A program made the position numbers and the translations under genes. A stretch of 64,000 bases of DNA from Acidianus ambivalens (lineage in GTDB: Archaea; Thermoproteota; Thermoprotei_A; Sulfolobales; Sulfolobaceae). The notes beneath the pieces are model-generated. The model was not told where the DNA came from. It made no database searches and saw only the letters and a list, made by a program, of their open reading frames with translations. The stretch lies in the NCBI RefSeq assembly GCF_009729015.1, contig NZ_CP045482.1, forward strand, positions 1,050,001-1,114,000, in the 5' to 3' direction. Position 1 is the first letter of the stretch. Every line of letters starts with the position of its first letter. Of this stretch, positions 9,127-17,721 are shown in pieces.

Positions 9127-9532
9127 CTTACTTGTGGTTATTCTACTTATATTTATTTCTCTATCGATATATTCAATAGATAAGGTTATTAATTCAATAA
9201 CTATTCAGAATTATAGTCAAAGGCCTACATATTATTCGTTCATAATTAATGGAACAGATTACGTATACGTGGCCTTCCCTGGCGAGCACTGTGTTAAACT
9301 AGAGTTCAATAATTCAACTATTAGTTATGCGTATGCTATTGTAATATTTTATCCATCTGGTATAAATATAGTATTAAGTAAAAACGTTATAACTTTAACC
9401 AGTCAAAATTCTACCGCATATATAAGGCTTCATCCAGGGTTGTATAAGGTAGTATATTTCATAAGCGGTTATTCATCAAAACCTATTCAGCAAAACTGTA
9501 TTTCTAAGTATATAAGTATAAAAATCTCCTAA
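9110..9532 (+). CDS. Small secreted or membrane-anchored protein
   Basis: About 140 residues with an N-terminal hydrophobic segment preceded by lysines (MKKVSSLLVVILLIFISL), typical of an uncleaved anchor or a signal peptide. The rest is a beta-rich exported domain with two cysteines and several N-x-S/T sites. ATG 9110 is preferred over the in-frame GTG at 9101. The start overlaps the end of the sensor-regulator gene, so the two are translationally coupled. It may be the sensor's partner or ligand protein; that is inference. No family recognised. Confidence 0.6.
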   Translation: MKKVSSLLVVILLIFISLSIYSIDKVINSITIQNYSQRPTYYSFIINGTDYVYVAFPGEHCVKLEFNNSTISYAYAIVIFYPSGINIVLSKNVITLTSQNSTAYIRLHPGLYKVVYFISGYSSKPIQQNCISKYISIKIS

Positions 9533-9954
9533 TAGCTGACAACTATTTCACAGTTCTGTATGAATTCAACAACTTTATTTTCATATACTTTTAAATCTTC
9601 AATATCAATTACCTCCATTATATACCCATCATAATGTAATTTTAATGACAAATCCCAAAATTCATCTATCCAATTTCCTAAAATATCAGAAAGTATCGGA
9701 ATCGAATCCTTAAGCTCTTTTTGAATGCCAAAATAGTCCTTTAAAGCCTTAAATCCTTCTGTTAAGCTCTTATGTAAAAGCTCACTAACAATAACTGGGG
9801 AGTCAATTTCCTTAGCCTGTAACAAGTAAAATTTTGCATTATCCAACCTAAGTTTTATTAGTTCGTTTTTATCAACCTTTCCTTGTAGTGCATCTACTGT
9901 CTCACTAGGAAAAAGATTTCTACCTATTTCAGAAATTGCTTCTACGACTTTCAC
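9529..9954 (-). CDS. PaREP1-family protein
   Basis: 141-residue helical protein resembling the crenarchaeal PaREP1 family: the LRLDNAKFYLLQAKE start of a helical hairpin, the LLHKSLTEGFKALK second helix, and a W-x-x-E-F-W segment. PaREP1 proteins are HEPN-like all-alpha proteins of unknown role, multiplied in crenarchaeal genomes and suspected to belong to toxin-antitoxin-like units. The gene is convergent with the secreted protein at 9110 (four-base overlap) and lies just downstream of the APC permease. A second family member lies at 51576. Confidence 0.6.
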   Translation of the reverse strand: MKVVEAISEIGRNLFPSETVDALQGKVDKNELIKLRLDNAKFYLLQAKEIDSPVIVSELLHKSLTEGFKALKDYFGIQKELKDSIPILSDILGNWIDEFWDLSLKLHYDGYIMEVIDIEDLKVYENKVVEFIQNCEIVVSY

Positions 9955-9967
9955 GTTTATAATATTC

Positions 9968-11269
9968 TTAGTTTTTCCTATATAAGATGGGCTTTAGGAT
10001 ATTACTAAGTATTCCAAGAATTACTCCGGAAATCAATGAAATTATTCCTATTAGAGTATTAGGATATTCATAGGGAATTAAATTAGAGTAGAGACCATAA
10101 GCCATCAATATCGTAGACGAGAGTGCTAATAAAATGCTAGGTAAATTTAGCTTGTAAAACTTCTTCACGAATAATGGATAAACTGCTGAAACTATGGCAT
10201 GGGAAGAGAACAAAGTAACTAGAGAAGCTTCTGTTGTGTATTGATAAACTAAGCAATATTGGCCAGTAATTGAAGCTATCAAATTAAATGATATAAAGAA
10301 TATAGCAACAATGATAATTGAGGTTAACATTTTCCTTGAAGTTAACGAATATGTTAACCTAGATAATGCGACATATGCGGCTATTGCTGAGCCTAGCAAG
10401 CTATTTACAGTAAATACAAAGAAAATTATGGAAAATGTACTTCCAAGAAACTCTTGAGAAATATAAAATCCTGGATATTGTGTTACAGATAATAAATTAG
10501 ATATCCCAGAATTACTAAATCCTACAGCGGCAGTTTCGAAATACGATGCAAATATTACTACAATTGAGGCTATAGAAAAGGCAGTTAAATAGGAAGAACC
10601 TACAGTTTTCCCTCTACCTTTAGCTTCATACCCTAAGAAGAAAGATGCTCCTCCGCCGGCCAAGGTAAAGGCTACTGCTAGCGCTCCTGACCAAAAGTTA
10701 TATTGAGGGATATTATATTGAGGGAGTTTAATTCCCGTGACAGAAATTACTTTTATTCCTAAGACAGTTATCAAAATTATCTCTATAGTAGACGTTATTA
10801 ATGCATAAAATAATGGAGGCTTAACTCCAGAAATTAAAAGTATTGTAAGAATTATAGGAATTATAACCTCTATGATCGCTAGTAAGGAAGGAGGAATATT
10901 AAATACCGATGGTAAAACTATTCCTGTCAAATATGTAGTTACTGAAGGCAAGTAAATTGCATAACTTATCCAATAAAGCCATCCTGCTATTTTCCCTACT
11001 GTCTCAGTAGAAGCTATTCTTGCAAAATCGTAAATTCCTCCAGTAGTTGCTACTATTTTTGAATAGTTATATCCTAACATTACCCAGAGTAAGTAAATTA
11101 ATGCTCCTAAAATTGCAGCATAAAATGTTGATGCTAAGGAAGATTGAAATGCAAATGTCAAATAAGCTGAAACTGAACCTAGCGGAGCTATAGAACTTAA
11201 GGATTGTGCAATTACTAAATATTTAGGTATTGATTCCTTTTTTGGTTCAAGTCTTTTATCTATGTTCAC
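9968..11269 (-). CDS. APC-superfamily amino acid permease
   Basis: 433-residue polytopic membrane protein with about 12 hydrophobic segments. The first helix has the broken glycine-rich pattern typical of APC carriers (APLGSVSAYLTFAF), and TM6 has GGGASFFLGYEAKGRG, close to the consensus GFEDVANLGEE-type region. It should import or exchange amino acids or a similar cationic compound; the substrate is not predictable. The 37-bp gap to the small membrane gene upstream (11307) suggests co-transcription. Confidence 0.85.
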   Translation of the reverse strand: MNIDKRLEPKKESIPKYLVIAQSLSSIAPLGSVSAYLTFAFQSSLASTFYAAILGALIYLLWVMLGYNYSKIVATTGGIYDFARIASTETVGKIAGWLYWISYAIYLPSVTTYLTGIVLPSVFNIPPSLLAIIEVIIPIILTILLISGVKPPLFYALITSTIEIILITVLGIKVISVTGIKLPQYNIPQYNFWSGALAVAFTLAGGGASFFLGYEAKGRGKTVGSSYLTAFSIASIVVIFASYFETAAVGFSNSGISNLLSVTQYPGFYISQEFLGSTFSIIFFVFTVNSLLGSAIAAYVALSRLTYSLTSRKMLTSIIIVAIFFISFNLIASITGQYCLVYQYTTEASLVTLFSSHAIVSAVYPLFVKKFYKLNLPSILLALSSTILMAYGLYSNLIPYEYPNTLIGIISLISGVILGILSNILKPILYRKN

Positions 11270-11306
11270 AATGCTTAAGAGCTAGCATGTTATTTTAAAC
11301 TTAATT

Positions 11307-11549
11307 TCAAAATATGTTTATCTTCTTCAGAAATTTCCAAGCTAAAACTGCTATTATTATTAATGATGCTGTAACTATTGCCAATGGTATCATGTTAAAA
11401 TAAATCAGTATTAAACCCATGTAATACGCTGCATAAATAGCATAAAATATTAATGTATCAGCGAAGCTTGGCTTTCTTAATAAATAATATGTTATGAATG
11501 CAGTAGTTATTATAAATCCTCCTATTAAGGCTGGTATTAAAATTTCCAT
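11307..11549 (-). CDS. Small membrane protein, hypothetical
   Basis: 80 residues, mostly hydrophobic, with three predicted membrane helices. It lies directly upstream of the APC permease on the same strand and is probably co-transcribed with it, so it might assist that transporter. No family recognised. Confidence 0.55.
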   Translation of the reverse strand: MEILIPALIGGFIITTAFITYYLLRKPSFADTLIFYAIYAAYYMGLILIYFNMIPLAIVTASLIIIAVLAWKFLKKINIF

Positions 11550-11617
11550 AAGTTATGATTAGATAATTTAATTAAAAAAGTTTTTACTTTTTGAGAGTAC
11601 AAGTTTTAATAAAGGAA

Positions 11618-12007
11618 ATGAATAAAGATATCATAATGAAAAACTTAGAATTTAGAATTCCATTAATAGGTTCTGCGATCTCGTTATTTATAGGAGGTCT
11701 TTTACTTATAGGAAAAGTTCCCAGTATTTTAACCTTAGGTACTATGATTGTTGTAGTTATTTTAGTCTCATTAGCGTTCCTAATTACTAGATATAAGAAT
11801 CTAGTACATGTCGGAGGGATACTTGGAATCTTAGCAATAATTTCTTCTGCTACTGCGCCAGCACATAATGAGGCATTGTTAAATTTTGGAAAATCACTTT
11901 ACATTACTACACTAGATCTTTTAATGATTCTAGGTTTTTATGTTTTTCCTATTATATATATTTATTTTTGGGTTTTTACCATTATAAGAAGAAAAACAAT
12001 AACTTAA
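11618..12007 (+). CDS. Four-helix membrane protein, hypothetical
   Basis: 130 residues from ATG 11618 (alternatives: TTG 11591 upstream and ATG 11636 downstream). Four hydrophobic segments are seen with short loops and a basic end (RRKTIT). The gene is divergent from the small membrane gene at 11307 and is followed 25 bases later by the AAA-associated protein gene. No recognised family; the start is uncertain. Confidence 0.55.
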   Translation: MNKDIIMKNLEFRIPLIGSAISLFIGGLLLIGKVPSILTLGTMIVVVILVSLAFLITRYKNLVHVGGILGILAIISSATAPAHNEALLNFGKSLYITTLDLLMILGFYVFPIIYIYFWVFTIIRRKTIT

Positions 12008-12032
12008 TATACCTAATATAATATTTTAGCTT

Positions 12033-12512
12033 ATGTATGTCATAGATCCCGCGGCTAGAGTAGCAGATTTAATAGGTTTATTATCAACATTACAAGGAAC
12101 CTTCGGTGGAAAAACTGACTTATATATGTTAGAAAAGGAAATGGAAGTTGACCTAGACGATTTAATGCCAATAGTTTACACTGCAAGTTACTTAGGCTTT
12201 GTAACAGTAGGAGAAGGAGATATAATAATAACTGATAAAGGAATGGAATTCCTTAATGCTAATATTAGAAAACGTAAAGAAATTTTAAGAGAGAGTCTAG
12301 TTAAAGTTGAGCCTTTTATTACAGCAATCGAGTTAAAAACGTTTTCCCTAGAGTCATTGAAAGAAGCCTTAGAGAAAAAGGGAATTTTTGTTTACAATAC
12401 ACCAGAAGGGGATTACGATCTTCAGATGACTTTAACAGAATGGGGAGTTTACTCTGGATTAATATCAAGATACGACGATAATATGTACAAGGTAAATTAC
12501 GAAAAGGCGTAA
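12033..12512 (+). CDS. AAA-associated domain protein (ABC-transporter-associated winged helix)
   Basis: 159 residues resembling the stand-alone 'AAA-associated' domain that is otherwise fused to the C terminus of nitrate/sulfonate-type ABC ATPases. It begins DPAARVADLIGLLSTL, then GGKTDLYMLEKEMEVDLDDLMPI, then a winged-helix-like stretch ending in ITDKGMEFL. In the ABC proteins this domain is thought to regulate transport. Here it is free-standing next to a metal-transporter gene with its own palindrome, so it could be a regulator; that link is inference. Confidence 0.65.
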   Translation: MYVIDPAARVADLIGLLSTLQGTFGGKTDLYMLEKEMEVDLDDLMPIVYTASYLGFVTVGEGDIIITDKGMEFLNANIRKRKEILRESLVKVEPFITAIELKTFSLESLKEALEKKGIFVYNTPEGDYDLQMTLTEWGVYSGLISRYDDNMYKVNYEKA

Positions 12513-12524
12513 TTGTAGAATACT

Positions 12525-12544
12525 TATTACGATAAATCGTAATA
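12525..12544. promoter_or_regulatory. 20-bp palindrome upstream of the VIT transporter (operator candidate)
   Basis: TATTACGAT-AA-ATCGTAATA: nine perfectly paired bases on each side of a 2-bp centre. It lies just upstream of a TATA-like TTTATAAG near 12554-12561 and about 40 bases before ATG 12583. A protein bound there would meet the TFB/TBP site. For a VIT-family metal transporter a DtxR/MntR-type metal regulator is an obvious candidate, but none is encoded nearby. Confidence 0.6.
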
Positions 12545-12582
12545 GAACATAAGTTTATAAGATAAAGATAAAATATGAATTT

Positions 12583-13329
12583 ATGGAAAAGGAAATAAAG
12601 GAACCAGTCAAACATTACACTAATGAGGCTGACACATTTAGAACTAAAGTCTTTGGAATACAAGACGGATTAATAGGAATAGGAAGCATTGCAATAGGTG
12701 CCGCAGGCTTTTCGCAAGAGCCTCTCTTAGTAGTAATAACAGGATTAATAGCTACGATAGGTCAAGCGTTCTCCATGGGAATAGGAGAGTACATATCAAC
12801 TAGAGTAAGGATGCAGGTAATACAGAACGAGATAAAGAAAGAGAAATACGAAATAGATAATTTTCCAGAGAAAGAAAGAGACGAATTAATAGGTTTCTAC
12901 ATTAAAAAAGGCCTAAGTAGAGAAGAATCAGAAAAAATAGCTGACATTTTCATGAAGAATAAAGAAACTGTATTAAGAGAAATGATGCTTAATGAACTAA
13001 AAATTACACCAGAAGAATTTGAGAACCCAGTGAAATTGGGATTCCTTATGAGCCTTTACTTAATTATAGGAGGACTTTTACCATTGATACCATTTATAAT
13101 TTCACTATTTGTAAGAATTCCATTTTATACATCACTTTTGTCATCAATGGCTATAATGTTGGCTTCTTTAGGAATTTTCGGCAGTATGGCGACAAAATAT
13201 ACCGGATTAAGCAAACCTAGAGGTGCACTAGAACAAATAGGAACAGGATTAATAGCATTAATAGGAAGCTACGTTGCAGGATTATTACTAGCTCACTTTA
13301 TTACAATACCTCCAGCATTAAGCTATTGA
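12583..13329 (+). CDS. VIT1/CCC1-family Fe/Mn transporter
   Basis: 248 residues. The N-terminal segment FRTKVFGIQDGLIGIGSIAIG and the following MGIGEYISTRVRMQVIQNEIKKEK are the conserved helix 1-2 region and cytoplasmic metal-binding-domain entry of the vacuolar iron transporter family. The acidic amphipathic domain lies at about 85-145, and three further membrane helices follow. The family exports Fe2+ or Mn2+ from the cytosol, usually in exchange for protons. It has its own promoter with a palindrome and a leaderless start. The 3' end overlaps the convergent hydrolase by seven bases. Confidence 0.85.
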   Translation: MEKEIKEPVKHYTNEADTFRTKVFGIQDGLIGIGSIAIGAAGFSQEPLLVVITGLIATIGQAFSMGIGEYISTRVRMQVIQNEIKKEKYEIDNFPEKERDELIGFYIKKGLSREESEKIADIFMKNKETVLREMMLNELKITPEEFENPVKLGFLMSLYLIIGGLLPLIPFIISLFVRIPFYTSLLSSMAIMLASLGIFGSMATKYTGLSKPRGALEQIGTGLIALIGSYVAGLLLAHFITIPPALSY

Positions 13330-14249
13330 CCACCAGCTGTTAATAATTGAGCCAAATTTCTCGGAATTCTAGCAGGTTTATTTTCTTCTTTAAATAATTC
13401 TCTTCTTCTAGCCTCTAAAATAAGTGGTTCAGTATTTAAGAACTCCGCTGCTGTCATAACTTTGGCATTTACACTCCTAGCTATTTCATAAACATTTGAT
13501 AATACTGTCTTATAATTTAAATCCCTTAAAACATGATGGTCAACTATCATCGTTTCAGCTCCTTCTTTTACTACTCTTTCAAGGTTTTTTATTGAATTAT
13601 CTAAATCCTCCTGCTTTAACGCATAACCTAAAAGATAGCTTAAAGGCCCATCTATTATTATGACATTAGGCTTTACTTTTAATGTAAACTCCAAGTGCTG
13701 ATCTTTAGGTGCACCTTCTATATCTGAGGTTATTAATATGGTCTGATCGCCGTCTTTTATTGCAACTTGAACCACGTAACCTAATCTTTCATCTGCACCA
13801 TGAGGAACTGCTTGAGAAAATATTATCTTTGTAGAACCTATTTGTATTTCCTTTCCTTCAGCAGTCTCTATGCTCTCTGGTAAACCGTGAATAGAATTAA
13901 GAAACCTTGGAGCCCTAACTCTTTTCTGACTCATATTTATATTCTCTTTTGGATCTTTAATGAAGACCTTCTTATTTTTATAAATATCCTTAGGAATTAT
14001 GAAACCGGGATCATGATGATCATAATGGTAATGAGTTACTATAATTATATCTGCCTCTCTAGCTTTTTCAGTTATTACCTTAGCCAGTTCTGTAAGTCTA
14101 TCAACTTCTCTTTGATGTGGAGGTAAGCCGTAACGTCTTGGAGCTAAAGATACTGCCGGGTCTACTAATATTCTAACGTCCTTAGTTTCTATAAAAGTAG
14201 CCTGTGACCTTACTCCTAAGCTCTCAAATGCTAAAGGCTTGATTTCCAT
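13323..14249 (-). CDS. UPF0282 metallo-beta-lactamase-fold hydrolase
   Basis: 308 residues with the metal-binding HYHYDHHDPG motif (H-x-H-x-D-H, about residue 73), a downstream PHG and a DHH near 238-240, as in the beta-lactamase-fold hydrolases grouped as UPF0282. It is probably a Zn-dependent hydrolase of the cytoplasm; the substrate is unknown for the whole family. It is a single gene, divergent from the XPB operon. Confidence 0.8.
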   Translation of the reverse strand: MEIKPLAFESLGVRSQATFIETKDVRILVDPAVSLAPRRYGLPPHQREVDRLTELAKVITEKAREADIIIVTHYHYDHHDPGFIIPKDIYKNKKVFIKDPKENINMSQKRVRAPRFLNSIHGLPESIETAEGKEIQIGSTKIIFSQAVPHGADERLGYVVQVAIKDGDQTILITSDIEGAPKDQHLEFTLKVKPNVIIIDGPLSYLLGYALKQEDLDNSIKNLERVVKEGAETMIVDHHVLRDLNYKTVLSNVYEIARSVNAKVMTAAEFLNTEPLILEARRRELFKEENKPARIPRNLAQLLTAGGQ

Positions 14250-14325
14250 GAATTTATATTGTTTTTCTAACTAATATATACTTAACCTAATAAGAGTTAA
14301 ATATTTCAATTTTTAACATAATATT

Positions 14326-15672
14326 GTGGTAAGATTATCGTACTATAAAGGATTACTACTTTCAGATTATTACGCACCAGGTTTAAAGTGGAGTGACGAA
14401 TTCAAAAAATATATAGGATTTGCATATAAATATAGAGATATTCTAGAGTATTTCAAAAGAGAAGAAATTGAAATTGAAGATAATGTTCTGGACACTTTAC
14501 CTTTTCCTATGATAGAAGATAAAATAACGCTTAGGGATTACCAAGCTAAGGCATTATTTTTCTGGAATAGAGCAGGAAAAAGAGGGATAATTGTCTTACC
14601 TACTGGAGCAGGAAAGACTGCAGTCGGAATAAAAGCAATAGCAAAAGTAAAGGCTTCAACACTAATACTAGTTCCAACTATTGATTTGCTAGACCAATGG
14701 TATGAAAAAATAAAAGATTCGTTGAATTACTCCCCTGGAAGAATAGGAGGAGGATATGACGAATTAAAAGCTATAACAGTAATTACATACGATTCGGCCT
14801 ACACAAGAGTTGAAGAGATAGGAAACAAATTTGCTTTCGTAATATTTGATGAAGTGCATCATTTACCTTCAGAAGGGTATTCACAAGTAGCCCAAATGCT
14901 CGCTTCACCTTATAGGCTAGGATTGACTGCAACCCCAGAAAGAGAAGACAGTAGACATAGATTATTACCAGACTTAGTAGGTCCAGTGGTTTTTAGACTA
15001 AGAACTTCAGACCTTGCCGGAAAATATCTCGCAGAATTTGAGATAAAGAAAATTTACGTTTCACTAACTGATGAAGAGAAAAAGAAATACGAAGAGTTAA
15101 GGAAAAAATTAAAGCAATTCTTATCATCTAGAAACATGAAATTAGATAGCTTAGAGTCTTTTCATAAATTAGTGAAATTAGCTGGAAGAGATCCGGAAGC
15201 TAGAGAAGCTCTTTTAGCGTGGCATACTGCTTTAAGGATTTCCGTCAATTCTAAAGCTAAAATTGAGAAATTAAGGGAACTCCTAAATGAATATAACAAT
15301 AAGGAAAATAAGATTATTATTTTCACTAGAGACGTCGAAATGGCTTATAACGTTTCTAGAGAATTTCTAATACCAGTAGTAACTTACAAGACGTCAAAAG
15401 ATGAAAGAAGTGAAATATTAAGGAAGTTTAAAGAAGGCAAATATAAGGTTATAGTAGCTTCTAGCGTATTTGACGAAGGAGTCGACATACCTGACGCTAA
15501 CATTGGAATTGTCTTAGGAGGTTACGGAACTTCTAGACAAATGCTACAGAGGTTAGGTAGGATATTGAGGAAAAAAGAAGGAGAAAAGAATAAGGCTTTG
15601 CTTATTGAAATAATAACTAAGGGTACTTCTGATTATAACTTGAGCAAGAGGAGGCATCGTGCTACCGTCTGA
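14326..15672 (+). CDS. xpb: Archaeal XPB/Rad25 DNA helicase
   Basis: SF2 3'-5' DNA translocase of nucleotide excision repair. Its 448 residues carry an N-terminal DNA-damage-recognition-like region, Walker A PTGAGKTA (92-99), DEVH box (175-178), the XPB-specific RED motif (206-208), a basic coiled thumb (KKKYEELRKKLKQ) and motif VI QRLGRILRK. The start is GTG 14326, with a TATA-like TTAAATATTT about 30 bases upstream, so the message is leaderless. It overlaps the Bax1 nuclease gene, its known protein partner. Confidence 0.93.
   Translation: MVRLSYYKGLLLSDYYAPGLKWSDEFKKYIGFAYKYRDILEYFKREEIEIEDNVLDTLPFPMIEDKITLRDYQAKALFFWNRAGKRGIIVLPTGAGKTAVGIKAIAKVKASTLILVPTIDLLDQWYEKIKDSLNYSPGRIGGGYDELKAITVITYDSAYTRVEEIGNKFAFVIFDEVHHLPSEGYSQVAQMLASPYRLGLTATPEREDSRHRLLPDLVGPVVFRLRTSDLAGKYLAEFEIKKIYVSLTDEEKKKYEELRKKLKQFLSSRNMKLDSLESFHKLVKLAGRDPEAREALLAWHTALRISVNSKAKIEKLRELLNEYNNKENKIIIFTRDVEMAYNVSREFLIPVVTYKTSKDERSEILRKFKEGKYKVIVASSVFDEGVDIPDANIGIVLGGYGTSRQMLQRLGRILRKKEGEKNKALLIEIITKGTSDYNLSKRRHRATV
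15648..15654 (+). promoter_or_regulatory. Strong Shine-Dalgarno site for bax1
   Basis: GAGGAGG ends four bases before the GTG start of the Bax1 gene, inside the end of the helicase gene. It supports the GTG start and shows the usual contrast between leaderless first genes and SD-led internal genes. Confidence 0.6.
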
Positions 15673-17107
15673 ATTAGCTAGATATAAAATCCAAGGAAAT
15701 AAGGTCATACCTTTATTTGCTACTGAAGAAGACGAACCGTTGGCTAGAAATATAATCGGGATGTTCAAGGAAGGTAAAAAACTAGGTGATATACTGGACG
15801 AAATAAAAATCTTGGAAAAAGCTTACGATACTCCTTGTAAAGTCAAGTTAATTAGAGGTTTTTATAAAGAAATGTTAAGACTATGTACTCTCAGTGAAGA
15901 TTCTCCTATAGATCCAAGAATTATTAGAAGAGAAGTATTTTCATATGGACCTATAACATCTAGAGAGGAAAGGGAGAAAATACTAAAGGAAGTTGGAGAG
16001 AAACTTAAGGTAGACGTAGAAAAGTACATGTTTTCTGATATGGAAGAAGAAAAGACGATAAGTAGTGTAAACAGAGTTTCTCCAATTTCCCTTATAAAAA
16101 TGTATAATTTATCTTTACTTCAAACTTTGCTTTTCAAGAGTTATAAGATGACTGTACAAATAGAAGGAAATTGGAAGGAAATTATCAAAAGGATAAAATG
16201 GCTAGGTTTGATGTATCATGCTTATCCTAATCCTATAAGAATAGATATCATAAGCCCTGCAACGTTAGTCAAAATGACTGAAAAATACGGAAGGAATATG
16301 GCAGTAATCTTACCTTACATTGTTTCATCAAAGTATTGGAAGATTAACGCTGAACTAGTACTTGGTAAGAAAATAAAAAGAACTTTTCTTTTAACCGTGG
16401 AAAAATTCGATTTAATTGATTCTAAAGTAAGAGAAGAAGATGAGAAAAGGTTTGATAGTAGCGTCGAAGAAAGGTTTTTTAATGATTTCCAAAAAGTTAT
16501 AAAAGATTGGAAAATTTACAGAGAGCCAGAAGCCTTGGTAATTAATGGGAGATTGTTCATTCCAGATTTCTTAGTCGAAAAGAATCCATTTAAAATCTAT
16601 GTGGAAATAGTAGGCTTCTGGACAAAAGAATATATTAGAGAAAAACTAGAAAAATTAAGAAATTTCAAAGGAGGAGAAATTTTAGTTCTTTTAAATCAAG
16701 AGCTAAGTAAAGAAGACTTCTCAGATTTTAACGTCATAAAATATAAGAATAGAGTAGACATCGGCCTAGTTTATAAATGGCTAAAGGACTATGAGAGAAA
16801 GAACGCTGAGAGTGTTAATATAAGTTATAGCCTTGAAGGAGACGTGATCTCTTTAAAGGATTTATCAAGGAAACTTAACGTGAGCGAGGAAATAATCAAG
16901 AAAAATATACATGATGACAAATACGTGTTCACTGGAAATTATTTTGTTAGAAAAGACTTTTTGGAAAAGCTTAAAGAAGAGAATTTTGAGAACAAAAAGC
17001 TTAGCGAATTAATAAAGATATATGGTGATTATATTACAGAGGTTTTAGAATATTTAGGATATAAATTTAAATGGCTAGGCATAACTGATGCTGTCGTTAA
17101 AAAATGA
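15659..17107 (+). CDS. bax1: Bax1 nuclease (DUF790), XPB partner
   Basis: 482 residues of the DUF790/Bax1 family. The N-terminal LPSELARYKIQGNKVIPLF stretch is characteristic. The C-terminal part holds a PD-(D/E)XK-like nuclease region: RLFIPDFLVEK followed by KIYVEIVGFW, giving D and E-x-x residues around 305-320. With XPB it unwinds and cuts DNA beside bubbles in nucleotide excision repair. Its GTG start overlaps the helicase gene by 14 bases behind a good SD, and its stop overlaps the start of the HAD gene. Confidence 0.9.
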   Translation: MLPSELARYKIQGNKVIPLFATEEDEPLARNIIGMFKEGKKLGDILDEIKILEKAYDTPCKVKLIRGFYKEMLRLCTLSEDSPIDPRIIRREVFSYGPITSREEREKILKEVGEKLKVDVEKYMFSDMEEEKTISSVNRVSPISLIKMYNLSLLQTLLFKSYKMTVQIEGNWKEIIKRIKWLGLMYHAYPNPIRIDIISPATLVKMTEKYGRNMAVILPYIVSSKYWKINAELVLGKKIKRTFLLTVEKFDLIDSKVREEDEKRFDSSVEERFFNDFQKVIKDWKIYREPEALVINGRLFIPDFLVEKNPFKIYVEIVGFWTKEYIREKLEKLRNFKGGEILVLLNQELSKEDFSDFNVIKYKNRVDIGLVYKWLKDYERKNAESVNISYSLEGDVISLKDLSRKLNVSEEIIKKNIHDDKYVFTGNYFVRKDFLEKLKEENFENKKLSELIKIYGDYITEVLEYLGYKFKWLGITDAVVKK

Positions 17108-17721
17108 ATGCTGTAATACTTGACCTTGACGGTACTTTAGTAACTACAGTAAAAGTTCATAGAATGGCTTGGGAATTGGCATTAAAAGATCTAGGAATAA
17201 AAATATCCGTAGACCTTGACAAATTAATGGGAAGAAAAACAGAGGAAATTGCTAAATTATTGGCTAAAGATAGATGGAAAGAATTATATGAGAGAAAGAA
17301 CGCATATTTTGATAATCTAGTTAAAATTTACGCAAAACCAACTCCTTGTGCAACAGACCTTGTTAATAAACTGAAGAAAGAAAAAATTAAGACAGCAGTA
17401 GTTACTTCATCTTTAAGAAGATCTGCAATAGAGTCTTTGAAAATATTAAATTTTGAACCAGATATATTGGTTGCAGGGGACGACGTCAAAAAAGGTAAGC
17501 CAGACCCTGAACCAGTATTAAAGGCTCTATCACTTCTAGGAGAAGACCCTAGAAACGTATTTGGTGTAGGAGATACTTTACAAGACGTTATAGCTTACTA
17601 TAATTCTGGAATAAGAGAAATTTACTTAGTTAAAGGAGATTTAAAAATAGATTACGATGAGGCAATGAGAAAATATAATGCAAAAGTGATTGAAACTTTA
17701 TGTTGCATAATAAATCATTGA
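17104..17721 (+). CDS. HAD-superfamily hydrolase (phosphoglycolate phosphatase-like)
   Basis: 205 residues. The catalytic motif I is DLDGTL (aspartates 7 and 9), motif II is VTSS, and motif III/IV is KGKPDPEP followed by GVGDTLQD, as in subfamily IA phosphatases with a helical cap. It is likely a small-molecule phosphatase. Its ATG overlaps the bax1 stop, making it the third gene of the XPB operon; whether the link is functional is unknown. Confidence 0.85.
   Translation: MNAVILDLDGTLVTTVKVHRMAWELALKDLGIKISVDLDKLMGRKTEEIAKLLAKDRWKELYERKNAYFDNLVKIYAKPTPCATDLVNKLKKEKIKTAVVTSSLRRSAIESLKILNFEPDILVAGDDVKKGKPDPEPVLKALSLLGEDPRNVFGVGDTLQDVIAYYNSGIREIYLVKGDLKIDYDEAMRKYNAKVIETLCCIINH

Noticed and set aside
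12319..12663. 114-codon minus-strand ORF across the VIT promoter
   Set aside because: It covers two good plus-strand genes and their promoter, and its product shows no family pattern.
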